Positions 33,897 through 46,137 of a stretch of DNA of 64,000 bases are shown in pieces. A model generated the notes under the pieces. The model was not told the origin of the DNA. It saw only the letters and a list, made by a program, of their open reading frames with translations, and did not search any database. The DNA is from Ischnura elegans (Eukaryota > Arthropoda > Insecta > Odonata > Coenagrionidae), in NCBI RefSeq assembly GCF_921293095.1, contig NC_060257.1, positions 88,773,449 to 88,837,448 of the forward strand. Direction: 5' to 3'. A program made the position numbers and the translations under genes. Position 1 is the first letter of the stretch. Every line of letters begins with the position of its first letter.

Positions 33897-36775
33897 CTTG
33901 CATTTTCCATACTGCTCACCTCTGGCCAGAGTACAACCACTTATACTGATATATATATGATCTGTCTGAACTTGGACTGTTCAGTGGAATCAATTTGTGA
34001 GTGCTCTGGTGCTATACTTAAAGTGAGAAACCAAACTCTTGCAATTTTCATTTATCGGCCTCCTGGAGGCAATTTTAGCATTTTTTTTTATATTTTAAAT
34101 GATGTTCTTGTGTCTCTAATGGCCAGAAGACTGAATGGTATAATAATATTCGGTGATTTAAATGTTGATTTTCTAAAAGATTCCACTATGGAGAGTGACC
34201 TCATGAATTTGCTCTCCTCCTTTGGGCTGCAGGTTGTAAATTCAGAACCCACTAGAGTTACTGCAAATTGCCAGTCCCTCCTTGATTATTTTATCACGAA
34301 CATCCCAGCCTCTAGGGTAAAATCAGAAACTATCAATACTGGCCTGTCTGACCACTTTGGCCTCTGTGTGCATGTTGATTTTGACACTCTTATCCCCAAG
34401 CCTCCCAATCGTCTTGTTGCTAAGAGAATTTTCTGTAAGAACTCCATGATGGATTTTGCTACCTCACTGGAGCAGGAATCTTGGGAGGACGTTATCTCGG
34501 CTGCAAACTGTGATGACAAATTTAGTGCTTTTTTCAATGTTTTTATCATGTATTTCAATGCCTCCTTTCCCACAAAAAAGTTAAACTGGGTATGGCTAAT
34601 AGAAACTTTAAGATTATCTCACCTGAAATTGTTGCTCTATCTAAAAATATCCGGGAACTTCATCTTAAAAGTAAATTCACTGATCCTAATCTCAGGAAAA
34701 CATACCAATCAGCCCATAAGGAATGCCGAACCCTCATAAACAACACCAGGAAATATAAAATTGAACCAACTATTAATAATTCAAACAATATTATTAAATC
34801 GACATGGAATGTCATTAAACATCTTACCACTGCCTCAAATGTCGAAATCAAAAATCCTCCCTCTATGAGCCTTGGAGGCATCAGTGTCTCGGAGCCTGAA
34901 GCGATTGCTGACTTGTTTAACACTCACTTCTGTAATGTTGCCACAAAACTCCTCAAAAAGGCAAACACACCGAATCCCCCACAAAAGCACTTCCATCAAC
35001 CTATGTTCCTTTTTCCCACAACTCAGGCAGAAATTATAAAAACTATCAACTCTTTTGGTAATAAATTTTCTACTGGCCTGGATGACATCCCTATGCCAGT
35101 GTTGAAAGCTGTTGCACACATCATTGCACTACCCTTGGCTGATATCATAAACTCATCTTTCTCCTCTGGGTGCTTCCCTACAAATCTCAAATCTTCCCGA
35201 GTGATACCTGTTCACAAAAAAGGTTCTCACAAAAATGCAGATAACTACAGACCTATATCCATCCTTTCTGTTTTTTCGAAACTAATGGAAAAATTGTTCT
35301 TCACACGTATGTATGAATATTTGTCTTCAAAGAAGCTACTCCATGACAACCAACATGGTTTTCGGACGGGTAAATCCACTGCAACAGCCTCCTTTGAGCT
35401 CATAAACGAAATATGTACTACTAGGCCTAAACGACAAGCTACTAACCCTTGGAATCTTCTTTGACCTAAGTAAGGCTTTCGATCTCATTGACCACAACAT
35501 TCTAAAAAATAAGCTCTGTGCTTTCGGCATCGTTGGTTTGCCCCTTAAGTGGATCATGTCCTATCTGAGTGAAAGGATGCAAGTTGTCTGCTATTCCATC
35601 AGTCACTCTACTGTTAAATCCAGTGCAATGAAACTCTCCTGTGGGGTACCCCAAGGGTCTCTCCTGGGACCGCTCCTATTCCTATTGTTCATCAATGACC
35701 TTCCAAACCACCTATCCCATGGCAAATTAATTCTCTATGCAGACGATACATCTGCTATCATCACAGCCGACAGTCCCCAAAACCTAATCCATCTCAGGAA
35801 TATTACTGTCAACGAAATGCAACAATGGTGCAGCAAAAATAACCTCATGCTCAATGAAGAAAAAACAGTCTTCCTTCAATTTCTGCATAAGAGATCCAAT
35901 AAGGTAGATCTCTTCCCAAGTAATAATAAAAATCCACACGGAAACAGCATAAGTACCTCTAAGTTCCTTGGACTTATCATTTCCGAGACCCGAGATTGGT
36001 CACATCATATTCAAGCAACAATCAGCAAAGTATCTGTAGGCACCTTCATGATCAGGATGTTAGCATCAGTTGTGTCTCTAGATACTTTGAAAAAGCTGTA
36101 TTTCGCCAAAATACACACCCACTTATCTTATGGCATTTTGTTCTGGGGAAATTCAACTGCCTCAAGTAAAGCCTTTTCTGCACAAAAGCAAGCCATCAAG
36201 GCAATGTTTCAAGTCTCTATACGTACCCCAGGTAAACCTCTTTTTTCCAATACAAAAATCCTCACACTCCCTTCTTTATATATCTTGACATGTGCTTGCT
36301 TCATACACTCCAACCGGGACAAATTTCCTGCTAATGCCTCTTACCACAATTACTCTACCCGCTCTAGAAATAATATACACGCTCAACAATACTTAAGTTC
36401 TCTCTGCCTGAAAGGCCCCTACCACTCTGCCTCTACAATTTTTAATCACATCCCTGAGGAAATTAAATCCCTCTCTTCACCTGCTGTGTTTAAATGGAGG
36501 GTTAAAAATATTCTATTCAGAAAGTGCTACTACAGTGTCTCTGAATACCTCGAAGACTCTCATAAAGACATGTGATATTGAAATGTATTTTTGTACGGTT
36601 TTTTCCCTTTTCTGTATTTTTATTGTATATATATATACTTATGGTAAACACATCTCCTAATGTCTTTTGTTTTTTTATATTGCATCTTTTTTTGTATGCA
36701 AATCTTGACGTAGCCATGCATTGTATTTTGCCAACGGTGATAAATAAATATTATTATTATTACTATAATTTTTTT
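33897..36775 (+). mobile_element. LINE (CR1/L2-like, Jockey superfamily), 5'-truncated
   Basis: Starts within the endonuclease domain and ends with an (ATT)n tail (AATAAATATTATTATTATTA, ~36,745). Order: endonuclease C-terminal part, then reverse transcriptase. The first bases abut the right TA of the Tigger-type element at 32,472-33,894, so that element either inserted at the LINE edge or the LINE truncated against it. It lies antisense to the ADAMTS-like gene, between exons 5 and 6. Confidence 0.9.
33900..36575 (+). pseudogene. LINE ORF2 relic: endonuclease and reverse transcriptase, frameshifted
   Basis: Endonuclease landmarks are FIYRPPGG, IIFGDLNVDFL (~34,147) and TGLSDHFG (~34,345), the last with catalytic Asp-His. 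RT landmarks are YRPISILSVFSKLMEKL (~35,250), FFDLSKAFDLIDH (~35,460), CGVPQGSLLGPLLFLLFIND (~35,640) and LYADDTSAII (~35,735). The C-terminal region ends at the stop at 36,573-36,575. The frame changes near 34,580 and again near 35,425, so no full protein can be made, though the segments are otherwise long and free of stops, suggesting a fairly young insertion. The apparent start codon at 33,888 belongs to the Tigger end and not to the LINE. Confidence 0.9.
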
Positions 36776-37182
36776 AGTTCATAATTATTATTTTACCCAT
36801 TGCAGACATTACAAAATTGCAGGCGTTACTTTGCATTATTTTCTTACATTAAGTAAAGAATCTCAACTGACCGACTAACTGATTCACTCCCTCACCAGCG
36901 CAGAACCGAAACAACTTATAATAATGCCACAATATTTTCATGATATATTCCTTGTGCAATGTGTGCGCACTCTTAAAAAGGATTTTTGTGAGAAATAATA
37001 TTTTGGAGTAGTTTTCACCCCCTCTATGTAATTTTTTAATTTCTGTAAATATAGCATTCAATTCCATTCTGATCCTTTTTTTGCTCTTTATTACATTATT
37101 TCCATCACAAAAATTCAAGCTGGAGGCATGCATCATCTTAAGAGCTGTCCCAAGTGGTTCACTGCCATTATGTTGGTGAATA

Positions 37183-37369
37183 CCGTAAATGTCTGAATAT
37201 ATAGTCCCCCCTTTTTTTCCAAAAATGCCTGTGGTAAAAGTAAAGGGGTGAACTATATTCGAACGCATTTTTTTAACTTTTCCCGAAACTGAAGCCTCAA
37301 AATTAGGGGGGGGGACTATATTCAGAGGGGGACTATATTCAGAGGGGGACTATATTCGGAGAAATACGG
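37183..37369. mobile_element. Small pogo-type MITE (187 bp)
   Basis: TA-CCGTAAATGTCTGAATATAT, AGTCCCCCC on the left; GGACTATATTCGGAGAAATA, CGG-TA on the right. GGGGGACTATATTCAGA is tandemly repeated near the right end. A related 150-bp copy lies at 44,657-44,806. Confidence 0.8.
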
Positions 37370-37876
37370 TACATTGAGTGACGGAGTACAATAAATTTGT
37401 TTCATAGGTTAATATTTTTCTGCTAAAGTTAATTGGTTTTTTTGTGGGTATGTGCCCCTTGTGGCCTCCCATGGCTATACAATAAATTTGCCGATATCTC
37501 TGTGACCTGCATACAGCCTGTCTTACTCCTAATTGGCAATGATAGTGTATCAGTGTCTACAATAACCATGCCACCAACGTCTTACAAGGAAAGGTCACAA
37601 TGAAAATGCAAAGCAACCTGGACTCAGTGCAACGGATTGTTTTGAGAAACAATTTTTAAGCAGCTTTCATTCTATCAATGTTAACTTTTTGACTCCCATT
37701 ACGAAAGCACTGAATCCCATGCAGACTTTTTTTCTTTTGCTTTTTTAAGTTACTTACACTTGAAATATTTTGTTGAAACTTACGTCATTGCGGGGAAAAA
37801 GGAATATTGAGCTTGACTCTTCCCTTGTTATCTTTAAGCTATGTATTTTCGTAGTCTTGTCCCAACGGACGCTCAC

Positions 37877-38093
37877 CTCATTCCATTCGCTCGTGATCCA
37901 TCGCCTCCTGTGGCACGCAACGGGTGGATTTGGACACCTGCGCGTCCTGGACATGGGCGGAGCAAGACAAGCCCCCTCGGTCACTCTCATGCGCAATGTC
38001 GCCGATATCTCCTGCTCGCACCAGATTTCCCTCGTCTGCGTGCCACCCTCTCCACAGCTAACGGAGCAAGGACCCCAATCACCAGCCACCCAC
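37877..38093 (-). CDS. ADAMTS-like protein, exon 5: second TSR
   Basis: Acceptor TGTTGTTGCAG, donor GAG|GTGAGC. It begins with one base completing GAG from exon 4, ends phase 0, 217 nt (residues 191-263). Reads [58 protein letters not shown], then WITSEWNE of the next repeat. WVAGDWGPCSVSCG is the classical ADAMTS/ADAMTSL TSR opening, with the WxxxxW ladder and O-fucose site. The join CPAE-WVAGDW across the intron gives strong support for the splice model. Overlapping plus-strand frames are shadows of this exon. Confidence 0.95.
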
Positions 38094-38159
38094 CTGCAAC
38101 AACAGGAAGAAAAGTTCAATCATTTAAAGTCATTATTTCATGCTAATTTTATACTTGAG

Positions 38160-39170
38160 CATTTTAACCCACGACCAATTGGATGTTGGTTGGCATGGGG
38201 TATTCGGCTACGGCAGAAATCTCTCAATCCCAGCGTGGGATGGTTTACACTCAATGTTATTTCAATTTAACATTGTTTTTATTGTTTTTCATTATACATA
38301 TTGTGAAAATAGGTATGTACACATAATAGTAAGAAGAAAATATACTTGAAGCTCAATGGCACAACTTATAAAGTTTCTGCTCTTCTTCATGGCATAAAAA
38401 AATGGCACTTGAATGATTGTCGGTATAACATTATATTCTCTGTGAAATAGTGGATGTCTGACCATCTCTTTGATAAAACCGAATTTACAACCAAGTTTTA
38501 TCATTCTTCACCCTCATTATTACTGCTATTCAAATGTTAAAATTTTTACAAGACATAGTGAATTAATTTGCTTTGTAATAATAAGAAAAATAAATAATTT
38601 ACAGCAGGTTTTTCATAGGGGAAAAATGTTTGGTTATTATTTTGTTAAGTTCCTGAGGGTTTGGTCAAAATGGTTATCGCACAATTCCTGGCCTAAGCTT
38701 TGCTTTATTTATACATAAATCTTCAAGGTTGGTTAGCAGAAATAACAAAACAAACTGCGACAATATTTGAACACACACTTAAACCCAATGTACCACACAA
38801 ACAGTCAGTTTGAAATATTATTTTGAAAACCAAATAAAAAATTGCCAATCATGAAGAGAGTATTAGCTGCAGTTAATGGACAAGATTTTCTCATTTAAAA
38901 TTATAAAATAACAATAATAAAAACAATTACTAATTTTCATTGGAAAAAATAAATTTGTGTGGATTTTTGCTCGCATTTAATGAATTTCAATTTCAGTTCT
39001 TAGTTATAGTGACCACACTGAAGTCATGCTTTGTCACATCATAGACATCAATTTTGGTTTGTATGCTACCAACCATAGCATTCACGACCACTACACCAGG
39101 AACTCTAGCAATTTACGAGTAAAGTTCATCAAAACCAGTAAAACCAGCCTTTCCCCCCTTAACATGGGAC
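38160..39170. other. Intron sequence, nothing recognised
   Basis: AT-rich, without a repeat partner elsewhere in the window and without splice-bounded coding exons on either strand. Confidence 0.5.
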
Positions 39171-39172
39171 TA

Positions 39173-40904
39173 CACCCATGTCTCGTATAGCGCAATTTCG
39201 ATTAGCGCAATTTCGATATAGCGCAAATTTGTTCCTCAGGGAAACATTGCAACGCAGTGTAGCCTAATCAAAAATCTTAAACGCTCTCGTGATAAAACGT
39301 GAACTTGCGCTAAGTACACACGAAATTGCTATCATTTTACGCATATTAATAGTATTGCTTGCTTCAAATCTTATAATTTGTTTATGTATTAATCGGAATC
39401 TATTGCTGTGCAATGGCCAAAAGCATTACTCGTCATGGGGTCCAGATAGTCGGCCTACCGAAGTAATTTATCTCGTCTCCTTAACAGAATGAGTTAATTT
39501 AGATCATAAATTAAGCGTGGGGCTAGTGGAAATGAGTTTTTTTAAGCAATACTGGTTGAGACGTAATTTTTGCCCTCATAGGTTATCGGGCGATTGACTT
39601 CCAGGTAGAGGGTCTACCCTAAAACCTTCAAGGTCATCGGTATTCACGGGGGAGAAATGGAGCGGTGGCCGAGTTGCGTATGAATAGCATCAACACATAA
39701 AAGGCTCCGCTACAGAGTCTCAAACACAATAGCTTCGTTCCCTCCCCGCAGTCGTAGCCCCTCTGCTTCTCAAGAATACAGTTCAGCAGTAGAAGGTGAT
39801 TTCGATAGAGCCATGCAGAGTAAAAACCAAGAGAAAATGGCAAAAAATAGGAATGCGGGTAGAAAAATCAAGAATTTCTCAAGAAAAACCATAAATCTAG
39901 AAGAGAAATTGATATAGGTCAATTGCTTTGAAAATGGAGAACGTCAAAGCGATATTGCGCGGAAGTTTAAACGCACGATGCCTTATTCTGAATAAAGACG
40001 AAGTTAAAACATCAGTGACCTCAGCCGCACCAACTTCAACCAAGCGGTCTACACATACGGAAAGTTCATAATGAATCAGTACAAAAAGACGAGAGTGGTA
40101 ATCGCTCCGAGACATTTAGTGAAAGCTCCGGTTGGTTCCAGAATTTAAACGGCAAGCAGGTATTTTCAGTGCGGCGATATCAGGTGAATCTGCAAGTGTT
40201 GATAGCGCAGTCCCCACAACATTTTCTGATGAACTCCAAGCTGTGATTGAAAGTGGCTCCTTTCCCCCTCAACCAGTTTTTGGTTTTGACGAGACGATAT
40301 TGTTTTGGAAAAGAATGCAATCTCGTTCATTCATTTTCAGGGAAGGAAAACCCGGGTCAGGTTTCAAGGCATCTAAAGACTGTTTCAGGTAGCTGCTAAT
40401 GACTCGGAGGACTTCAAATTAAAATGATTTATCATTCATAAACTCCGCTAGCTATGAAATGGCATTCAAAGTAGCATTTGCCTGTCATTTCGATGAGCGA
40501 CAAAAGGGCCTGGGTGACACAATAGTTGTTTTTAGACTGGTTTGAAAAATCGTCAACTACCGGCAATGCATTACGAACCCCTGAGATAGCAGATGTTAGC
40601 CCACCCGCACGACAGGAGGGAATTTCAAAAGCTCGTAAGAATTTTTTTTAACGTGAATAAAAGTCTTCAAATGCGTGCATACTATCTTTAAAGATGTTTT
40701 AAACTATAAACATTTATATAAATAATGTTTTCTAAGGCTATTTATGGGAATATATATGTTTTAGAGGAAATTCAATACCCAAGACCTATGCTACCAGGAA
40801 CGCATCCCTATCTTCCCAATGTTAAAACGCTCTCGTATAACGCAAATTCGTGTAGTGCAAAGACCCCAAGGAACGCATCCCTTGCGCTATACGAGACATG
40901 GGTG
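39173..40904 (+). mobile_element. Tigger (pogo) transposon with decayed transposase (1,732 bp)
   Basis: Inverted ends CACCCATGTCTCGTATAGCG and CGCTATACGAGACATGGGTG, each flanked by TA (39,171-39,172; 40,905-40,906). GCGCAA motifs repeat inside both ends. Plus-strand remains of a CENP-B/Tigger-type transposase lie between them (next entry). It sits in the intron between exons 4 and 5, opposite to the host gene. Confidence 0.92.
39850..40640 (+). pseudogene. Tigger/CENP-B-type transposase relic
   Basis: Around 39,890 the three frames together give a helix-turn-helix start of the form IN-LEEKL-ENGERQ-DIARKF. From 40,132 an 86-codon open frame holds SGESASVDSAVPTTFSDELQ and FGFDETILFWKRMQSRSFIF, then GSGFKASKDCF. 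FDET-LFWKRM is the first catalytic Asp region of the Tigger DDE/DDD domain. Further pieces follow (TKPLLIYH-like, 40,420; FHCHFDERQKGLGD-like, 40,480) with frame breaks. No intact protein. Confidence 0.82.
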
Positions 40905-41234
40905 TACTACTATACAACAAGCTTCCTAGAAACATTAGGAGTGTGGAAAAAATGTCTAGTTTTAAAGCACTGAAATTTAAGGTGAAGCAGTTCTTTTTGA
41001 TACATTTATTTTTTATTCTATTGAGGAATATTCAACTATGTAAATATGTTCTGTATGGTTAATGTTGTTATTATTTTTTTTAATGTCTTTTTTTTGTAAC
41101 TAAACATTGACACATGAAGTATATCATGGAAAATGTATGTACTAAGATCTCCAGGCAAGTAAATATTATTATTATGCATAAAATGAAACGGCTGAATGAA
41201 TGGGTAACACCCCTGATGATGGTGAGTTACTCAC

Positions 41235-41409
41235 TCGGCTGGACAGGGCTTGATGTTGCACCGAACCACCGTCTCCTGAGGGGGTGAATTGGGGTCGCAG
41301 GCGCTGCCCTCCGCTGGGCTCTCTTGCAATGGTGCTGCTGACTGCGATGACCCACTCGTGGTGGCTGCACTGGTTTCCCTCACGCACGACATCACTGTTC
41401 GCCTCTTGC
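41235..41409 (-). CDS. ADAMTS-like protein, exon 4: remainder of first visible TSR
   Basis: Acceptor ACTTTTTCAAG, donor GA|GTGAGT. Two leading and two trailing bases (phase 1 in, phase 2 out), 175 nt (residues 133-190). Reads KRRTVMSCVRETSAATTSGS, then QESPAEGSACDPNSPPQETV and VRCNIKPCPAE. The ACDPNSPPQE...C...CPAE pattern is the typical C-terminal half of an ADAMTS-type TSR (CD...PP...C-x4-CP). The insert TSAATTSGSSQSAAP is Ser/Thr/Ala-rich. Reading frames of other phases in this interval are shadows. Confidence 0.92.
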
Positions 41410-41639
41410 CTTGAAAAAGTTTTAGAGGGAAGGTCTAATTCAGTAAACATTTACATTAGACATATTCACATTGAAAGCATTAAGAATATGGAAAGGAAAT
41501 ACAGGGTGGAGAAAAGCATGCACCACAAAATTTCAACCCACGATAGCTGATGCCAGGAGGCACCAAAATGACAAATGGCGTTCAGATCAAAAATGCACCA
41601 TTTTTAAAATTGAGAAACTATGAGCCAGTAGAGGATACA

Positions 41640-42110
41640 GATACATCTAAAGGGGGGGGGGGGGGGACGCACAAAAGATATCTTGAGCCACCTCTACTTT
41701 TTATCGTTATAAAAAAAAAGTATCATGGAAAGTTTTATTCAAACTGATTACACAAGACGATGCCATCTTGCGATGCATAAAGAGTTACAACTGTGGTTCT
41801 GCAATGTTGGGCAATGCAGGTAGCTCCGAGGGGGTGCACGCCCTCTGTGCCCCCCTTATGTATCCGCCACTGCTTTGAGCCAAGCATTACGATTGGCCGC
41901 GAGTTTGCCTGGTTGATGGATGCTTTTGACTTTGAATGCCTTTGTCCAGAACATCCAGAAACAGGGAAAACTCGTGGCCAATCGTAATGATTGCCTCAAA
42001 GTTTCTGAAGTTTAAAAATGGTGCATATTCCACCCCAACATTGTTTGTAATTTTTGTTCCTACCAGCATCAGCCATCCAATGTTAAAATTTCATGATATA
42101 ATTTATCTCC
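41640..42110. repeat. Poly-G-containing repeat debris
   Basis: A G-run at 41,653-41,667, the sequence GTGCCCCCCTTATGTATCCG, CCACTG (41,845-41,872), and an inverted pair around 41,880-42,000 (CATTACGATTGGCCGCGAGT and ACTCGTGGCCAATCGTAATG) suggest MITE remains. Element limits are uncertain. Confidence 0.4.
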
Positions 42111-42868
42111 ACCCTGTATACGTAGAGACAAAAACTTTTTCCCCCCTTTGACTTGTCTTTTAAATTAAAGAAAAGAAAATTTAAAAAAGTACTTTAATGA
42201 GCTGATGACATCAACAGTTCTGATTCTTTTTCTTGTTGAAGCAGAAACTTTCATTTAGGGAGGGCATTGTTCACAAGAGTGTAAACAACAAGGAACCACA
42301 GGAGACCCAAGCACATGGCATAGAAGAGCAGCGTGAAAGTGATGACTAACTTGGCATGAATTTGTGAACTTCATCAACTTATCTGAGGAAGGCCAGCAAT
42401 TTCCATCATAAATACCTCAAGAAATACACAACTGAAGGAGAAATGGGCTCTTTATTTTTCATGAATAGATTTGACAGTGAAATAGGTTTAAGACCGATAT
42501 TTCAGATTACAGGTAAATAATCCCATTCTAAACCACATCAAACTGAATTTAACTGTAACTTATGATGCTTCACAATTATTAATAAAACGAAACACAAATC
42601 AATTTTGAAGATGAAAGGGTGGATAGGTTGATTTTTGGATTTTCAAAGTGACTACCAATTCCCACCATTTTTACTCAGAATAGAATAGAATAGTATAGTT
42701 ATTCTAGCGTAGAATCCCCACCATTTACTTTTGAATCACTCAGGTTATTTTTATCAGTTACTTCATGTGATGTAGGCTTTACGATGGAACTATCTATTTT
42801 TAGTTTAGTTAAGAACCCAGTAGTGTCTTACAGCCAGTCTTTCATGCCAGAATATAGAATGTGCTCAC

Positions 42869-43086
42869 CTCCGCCACAGCTCTTAGAGCAAGGAGTCATT
42901 TCGGAGACCCTCCACACAAAGTGATGTCCAGGGACCGAGGGGTTGTTGACGGGCGATGGGTGGTAGACGAGGTTCGATGGCTGGAAGGGGAGACCGTGCT
43001 CCACGTGGCTCTGTTGTCCCCTCTGCCCTGGACGCCCTTTCCTCCCTCGGTAGTGGTGGTTGCTAGTTCCTTGTGCTTCCATCAAG
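42869..43086 (-). CDS. ADAMTS-like protein, exon 3: basic linker and start of first visible TSR
   Basis: Acceptor AAATATCCGCAG, donor GGAG|GTGAGC; one base leads and one trails (phase 2 in, phase 1 out), 218 nt (residues 60-132). Reads LMEAQGTSNHHYRGRKGRPG, QRGQQSHVEHG, PSNLVYHPSPVNNPSVPG, then HHFVWRVSEMTPCSKSCGGG. The first half is a basic, proline/glycine-rich, probably unfolded linker. The second opens a TSR, with CSKSCG fitting the O-fucose site. The KRRTVMSC of exon 4 completes the usual CSxSCGxGxxxRxxxC pattern. Confidence 0.92.
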
Positions 43087-43312
43087 CTGCGGATATTTGC
43101 ATGTTGAAAATGTAGAAGATCAAAGTAGTACATAGTAATGGGATGTTGTTAAGCGTTATAGGCAAGGTATGCGAGGATTATAGTCTATGGAGACACACAC
43201 TGACGCGGAGCAGTGCAATTAATTTGGCAGTGCATTGGAGAAAAATGGGCACAGCAGCAAAAGACATTGGGAAGAGAGTTACATTAGTGAGGGGAGGAAG
43301 TTTATGAATAGA

Positions 43313-43943
43313 CAGGGTTCCCACTCTAACTAAATTGTAAAATTCACAGTTCAGTTTCCAGGTTTTCACGGTGATAATTTCGTCAAATTCATGGTCTGTT
43401 GTTAAGCCATTTTAGGCAGAAATATTGATCACAAAACAATCATTGGCCGCACATCGACTAAAAACATAACAAACGCGACAGATGCCGTGAATGCAATCGC
43501 AGCAATGAAAGTGCTCTCTCTCTCTCTCTCTCTCTCTCTTATGACGTCACCTAACGTTGGCATGATTCAGTTCCTGCTAAGGGTTGTGAGTGGGAAAATG
43601 GAGGGAGCGGGTTGGCAGGGCCGTAAAGAAGTGTCTGAATTTTTAGCTAGGGTTAATGTCTTCCAATCACAGGCTCAAGGTCAATGCGTCGTCACAGCAC
43701 ACAGACTAATAATTGCATTTCAAATATAAGGGTGCAGATAAATAAATGCAAGGACAGTCCCTTGAAACATGATCGACGTATCGATTTTTCTTTTGATGTG
43801 TCAATCGTAGATCTACAATAAAGTTTGAGAGATTTTTGAGGTTTTATGACAAAATTCACGGCTATTACCATGTTTTTTCACAGTGGACAAAATTCACAGC
43901 TTATTCACAGTTTTAAAGTTTTCACGGTTGAGTGAGAACCCTG
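43313..43943. mobile_element. MITE with CAGGGTTC(C/T)CACTC ends (631 bp)
   Basis: Left end CAGGGTTCCCACTCTAAC, right end inverted CAGGGTTCTCACTCAACC, with AAAATTCACAG/TTTTCACGG motifs inside both ends. A (CT)n run lies at 43,507-43,538. Flanks TGAATAGA and ATAGAGGA do not give a clean 8-bp duplication, so hAT is only a guess. Confidence 0.65.
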
Positions 43944-44530
43944 ATAGAGGATCGAGCTGATGAGAGGACTGTGGTACAAGTGTTAAGAGAATGCAACAGA
44001 AGAGTTTGATCTGAAGTTCTTAACTGTATGGACATTTGTGAAGGAGTGCAAGAGACGACTGGAGGTGTTCGACATGTGGAGGATAATGGAGAAAGTGAAG
44101 TTGACAGAAAGAGGAGGAGGGACAATGAAGTGCTGGATATGGTGGGTGAGGAGAGGCGGCTTCTATAGATGAGATGAGGAGGAGACAGAGGGTTTTGAAT
44201 GGAGCGAGCACTGAGTTGGGAGTGGATATAAAAAACCGTGCCACAGGGAAGAATGCATAGCAAGTAGGGGAGGGATAGGAGGAGAAAAGGATTAATGGAT
44301 AGAATGAAAGGAAATTGCCATTATTGTGAGCTGGAGAGGGAAACTGTCCAAGTTGTGGTGAATGGAGAGAGTAAAATAGTAAAAGAAATCAAGTTTAGTA
44401 GTCTGTAAAATACTCCATACATACTGGTGGAATGTAGGATTGAAAAACAAGTTAAAAACCTATGGTTCCTGTAGAAAAATATTTCTGCACTATTTTATAT
44501 CAAATCAAACGAATTCTTTTACTATATTTT
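43944..44530. other. Purine-rich tract, no gene recognised
   Basis: Strongly G+A-biased on the plus strand (GAGGAGGGACAATGAAG-type). The long pyrimidine-rich minus-strand frame (43,922-44,263) is a composition artefact with no domain. It could be an old retrocopy, but no matching gene is seen. Confidence 0.4.
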
Positions 44531-44533
44531 ACA

Positions 44534-45780
44534 CAGTGCAACTTCAATTAAACGAGACCTCAGGGTGCTCAAAATAAACACTCGCTATAGCGAATTGTCA
44601 TTTTACCGGTGGTGGAGCAAATAATAGCCAAAAACCTACCTAATTTTCCACACTTACCGTATTTCTCTGAATTTAGTCCCCCCCTAATTTTGTGGCTTCG
44701 GTTTCGGGGAAAAATACAAAAAAATGCATTTGAATATAGTCCCCTCTTTACTTTTACCATGGACAGTTTTGGAAAAAAAGGGAGGACTATAATCAGATAT
44801 AAACGGTATATAGGAACAGGATTGTGGCTCAAAATATATGGTTTATATTAGCGTCATAGATGAAAATTTGGCAATAAAAAAAGGTATTTTAAGACAGAAC
44901 AAGTTCTTTTTTTTTTTATATAATAACATTAAGTTATTCTTTCTTATTGATAATGGGAAAAAAAATGGATCGGAGTCCTTTCTTCCACGGCTTCAGGGTT
45001 TACACTGCAGGCATCACAAGCAATTACGAAGGGAAATAATGCTTTCGTGCTTTATATTAGTATAATCAACCTTCCAAACACTTGAGGTTCTTGGTTCTTA
45101 ATCCATCACTAAAATACACCGCTTTAGCCTTAAGCATAGCCCCTTTCTCAGTAAGTAGTTCCCGCAGATTGAAGTGGGCAAAACCACCCCAGTAAAGCTC
45201 CTTCTAACTCTCCATGTTCTGCATTCCTAGAGTACTTTTACATTTTTAAATTGTGAAGTGCAAATAGGAAGATAAATTAATTACACTACTCTCGTATTGC
45301 TCTATTATTTTCATTTTCTCGCTTAGACATGTTTGTGTTTTTGGCCACAGTGTCTACCTTCAAAAGCTCCCTATTCATGTAACTCACAGATGTGCGTGTA
45401 TGGTGTCAACTGCTTTCTGCTGCCCGAGGAACAAAAGAAGGTCGAGCATTCGCTGGTGTTAGTGCCACAATACTTTCACCAAAATGAACTACTTCTTTAT
45501 CGAACAACAGTTTACCCCATGAATGAGACTGAGCACTCCACGTTAACTCCATTTATAATAGATCGCCAGCAATTACACAGATTAGGGACTCTTGCTGAAG
45601 GTTTTTCGGCAATGGAAGCTCTTGCCATGGCAAATGCCAACACCAAAAGGCCTCGTAAAAGCAAATTTTTTTACATGCTAATGAAAGGGTCAATTGATGG
45701 TGCTTCGGCTATCTCTCGTAATGGCGGGGATCTTGCAATAGCCCGTACTCACTTTAACTTACTTTAATCCGGTTCCACTG
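44534..45780. mobile_element. Tigger-type element related to the 21,710 MITE
   Basis: Left CAGTGCAACTTCAATTAAAC, right CTTTAATCCGGTTCCACTG; both match the ends at 21,710-22,291, and the right 270 bp is homologous to that MITE. The plus-strand frame 45,333-45,767 covers this right part; it is open but has no transposase motif that I recognise. A 150-bp pogo-type MITE is nested at 44,657-44,806. Confidence 0.75.
44657..44806. mobile_element. Small pogo-type MITE, nested copy (150 bp)
   Basis: TA-CCGTATTTCTCTGAATTTAG, TCCCCCCC and inverted GGACTATAATCAGATATAAA, CGG-TA. Homologous to 37,183-37,369, including GGCTTCGGTTTCGGGGAAAA against its reverse complement. Inserted in the Tigger-type element after that element. 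Confidence 0.8.
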
Positions 45781-46137
45781 CGTACAAAAATTGAAAATTT
45801 GTAGAAATTTTGAAAAGATGTGGTAAAATGACTCGTTAAACTTCAAAGAATAAAAAAAAGTTTTCAGTTTTTCACTCTATAAGGGAACAGCATGCATTAC
45901 TCAAGAAAATAACTGCAAACTAGCCTGTAAAATTTCTTTAACTAGTCCCATCCACATTTGCACAAAAAGTGAAAAAATTCCAGAGGAAAAATCAATTTCC
46001 ATTTCGGCAAATGACACTTCCATTGTGAAATTTTTTAACTATGTTGCAGTTAGTGCTTTTATGTGAAAAAGTAATAATTTGACTTCTGTGATTCAGTCAT
46101 TCCATTGAATTAAATTAAAATATAATTTTATAAGATA

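Noticed and set aside
37770..38270. 166-codon plus-strand frame
   Set aside because: Shadow of ADAMTS-like exon 5 on the other strand, which has TSR cysteines, splice sites and matching phases.
43922..44263. 113-codon minus-strand Ser/Leu-rich frame
   Set aside because: Composition artefact of a purine-rich tract; no recognised domain.
45333..45767. 144-codon plus-strand frame
   Set aside because: It covers the right end of a Tigger-type element, and a homologous stretch forms the MITE at 21,710-22,291, where the frame is not kept. Treated as transposon sequence.
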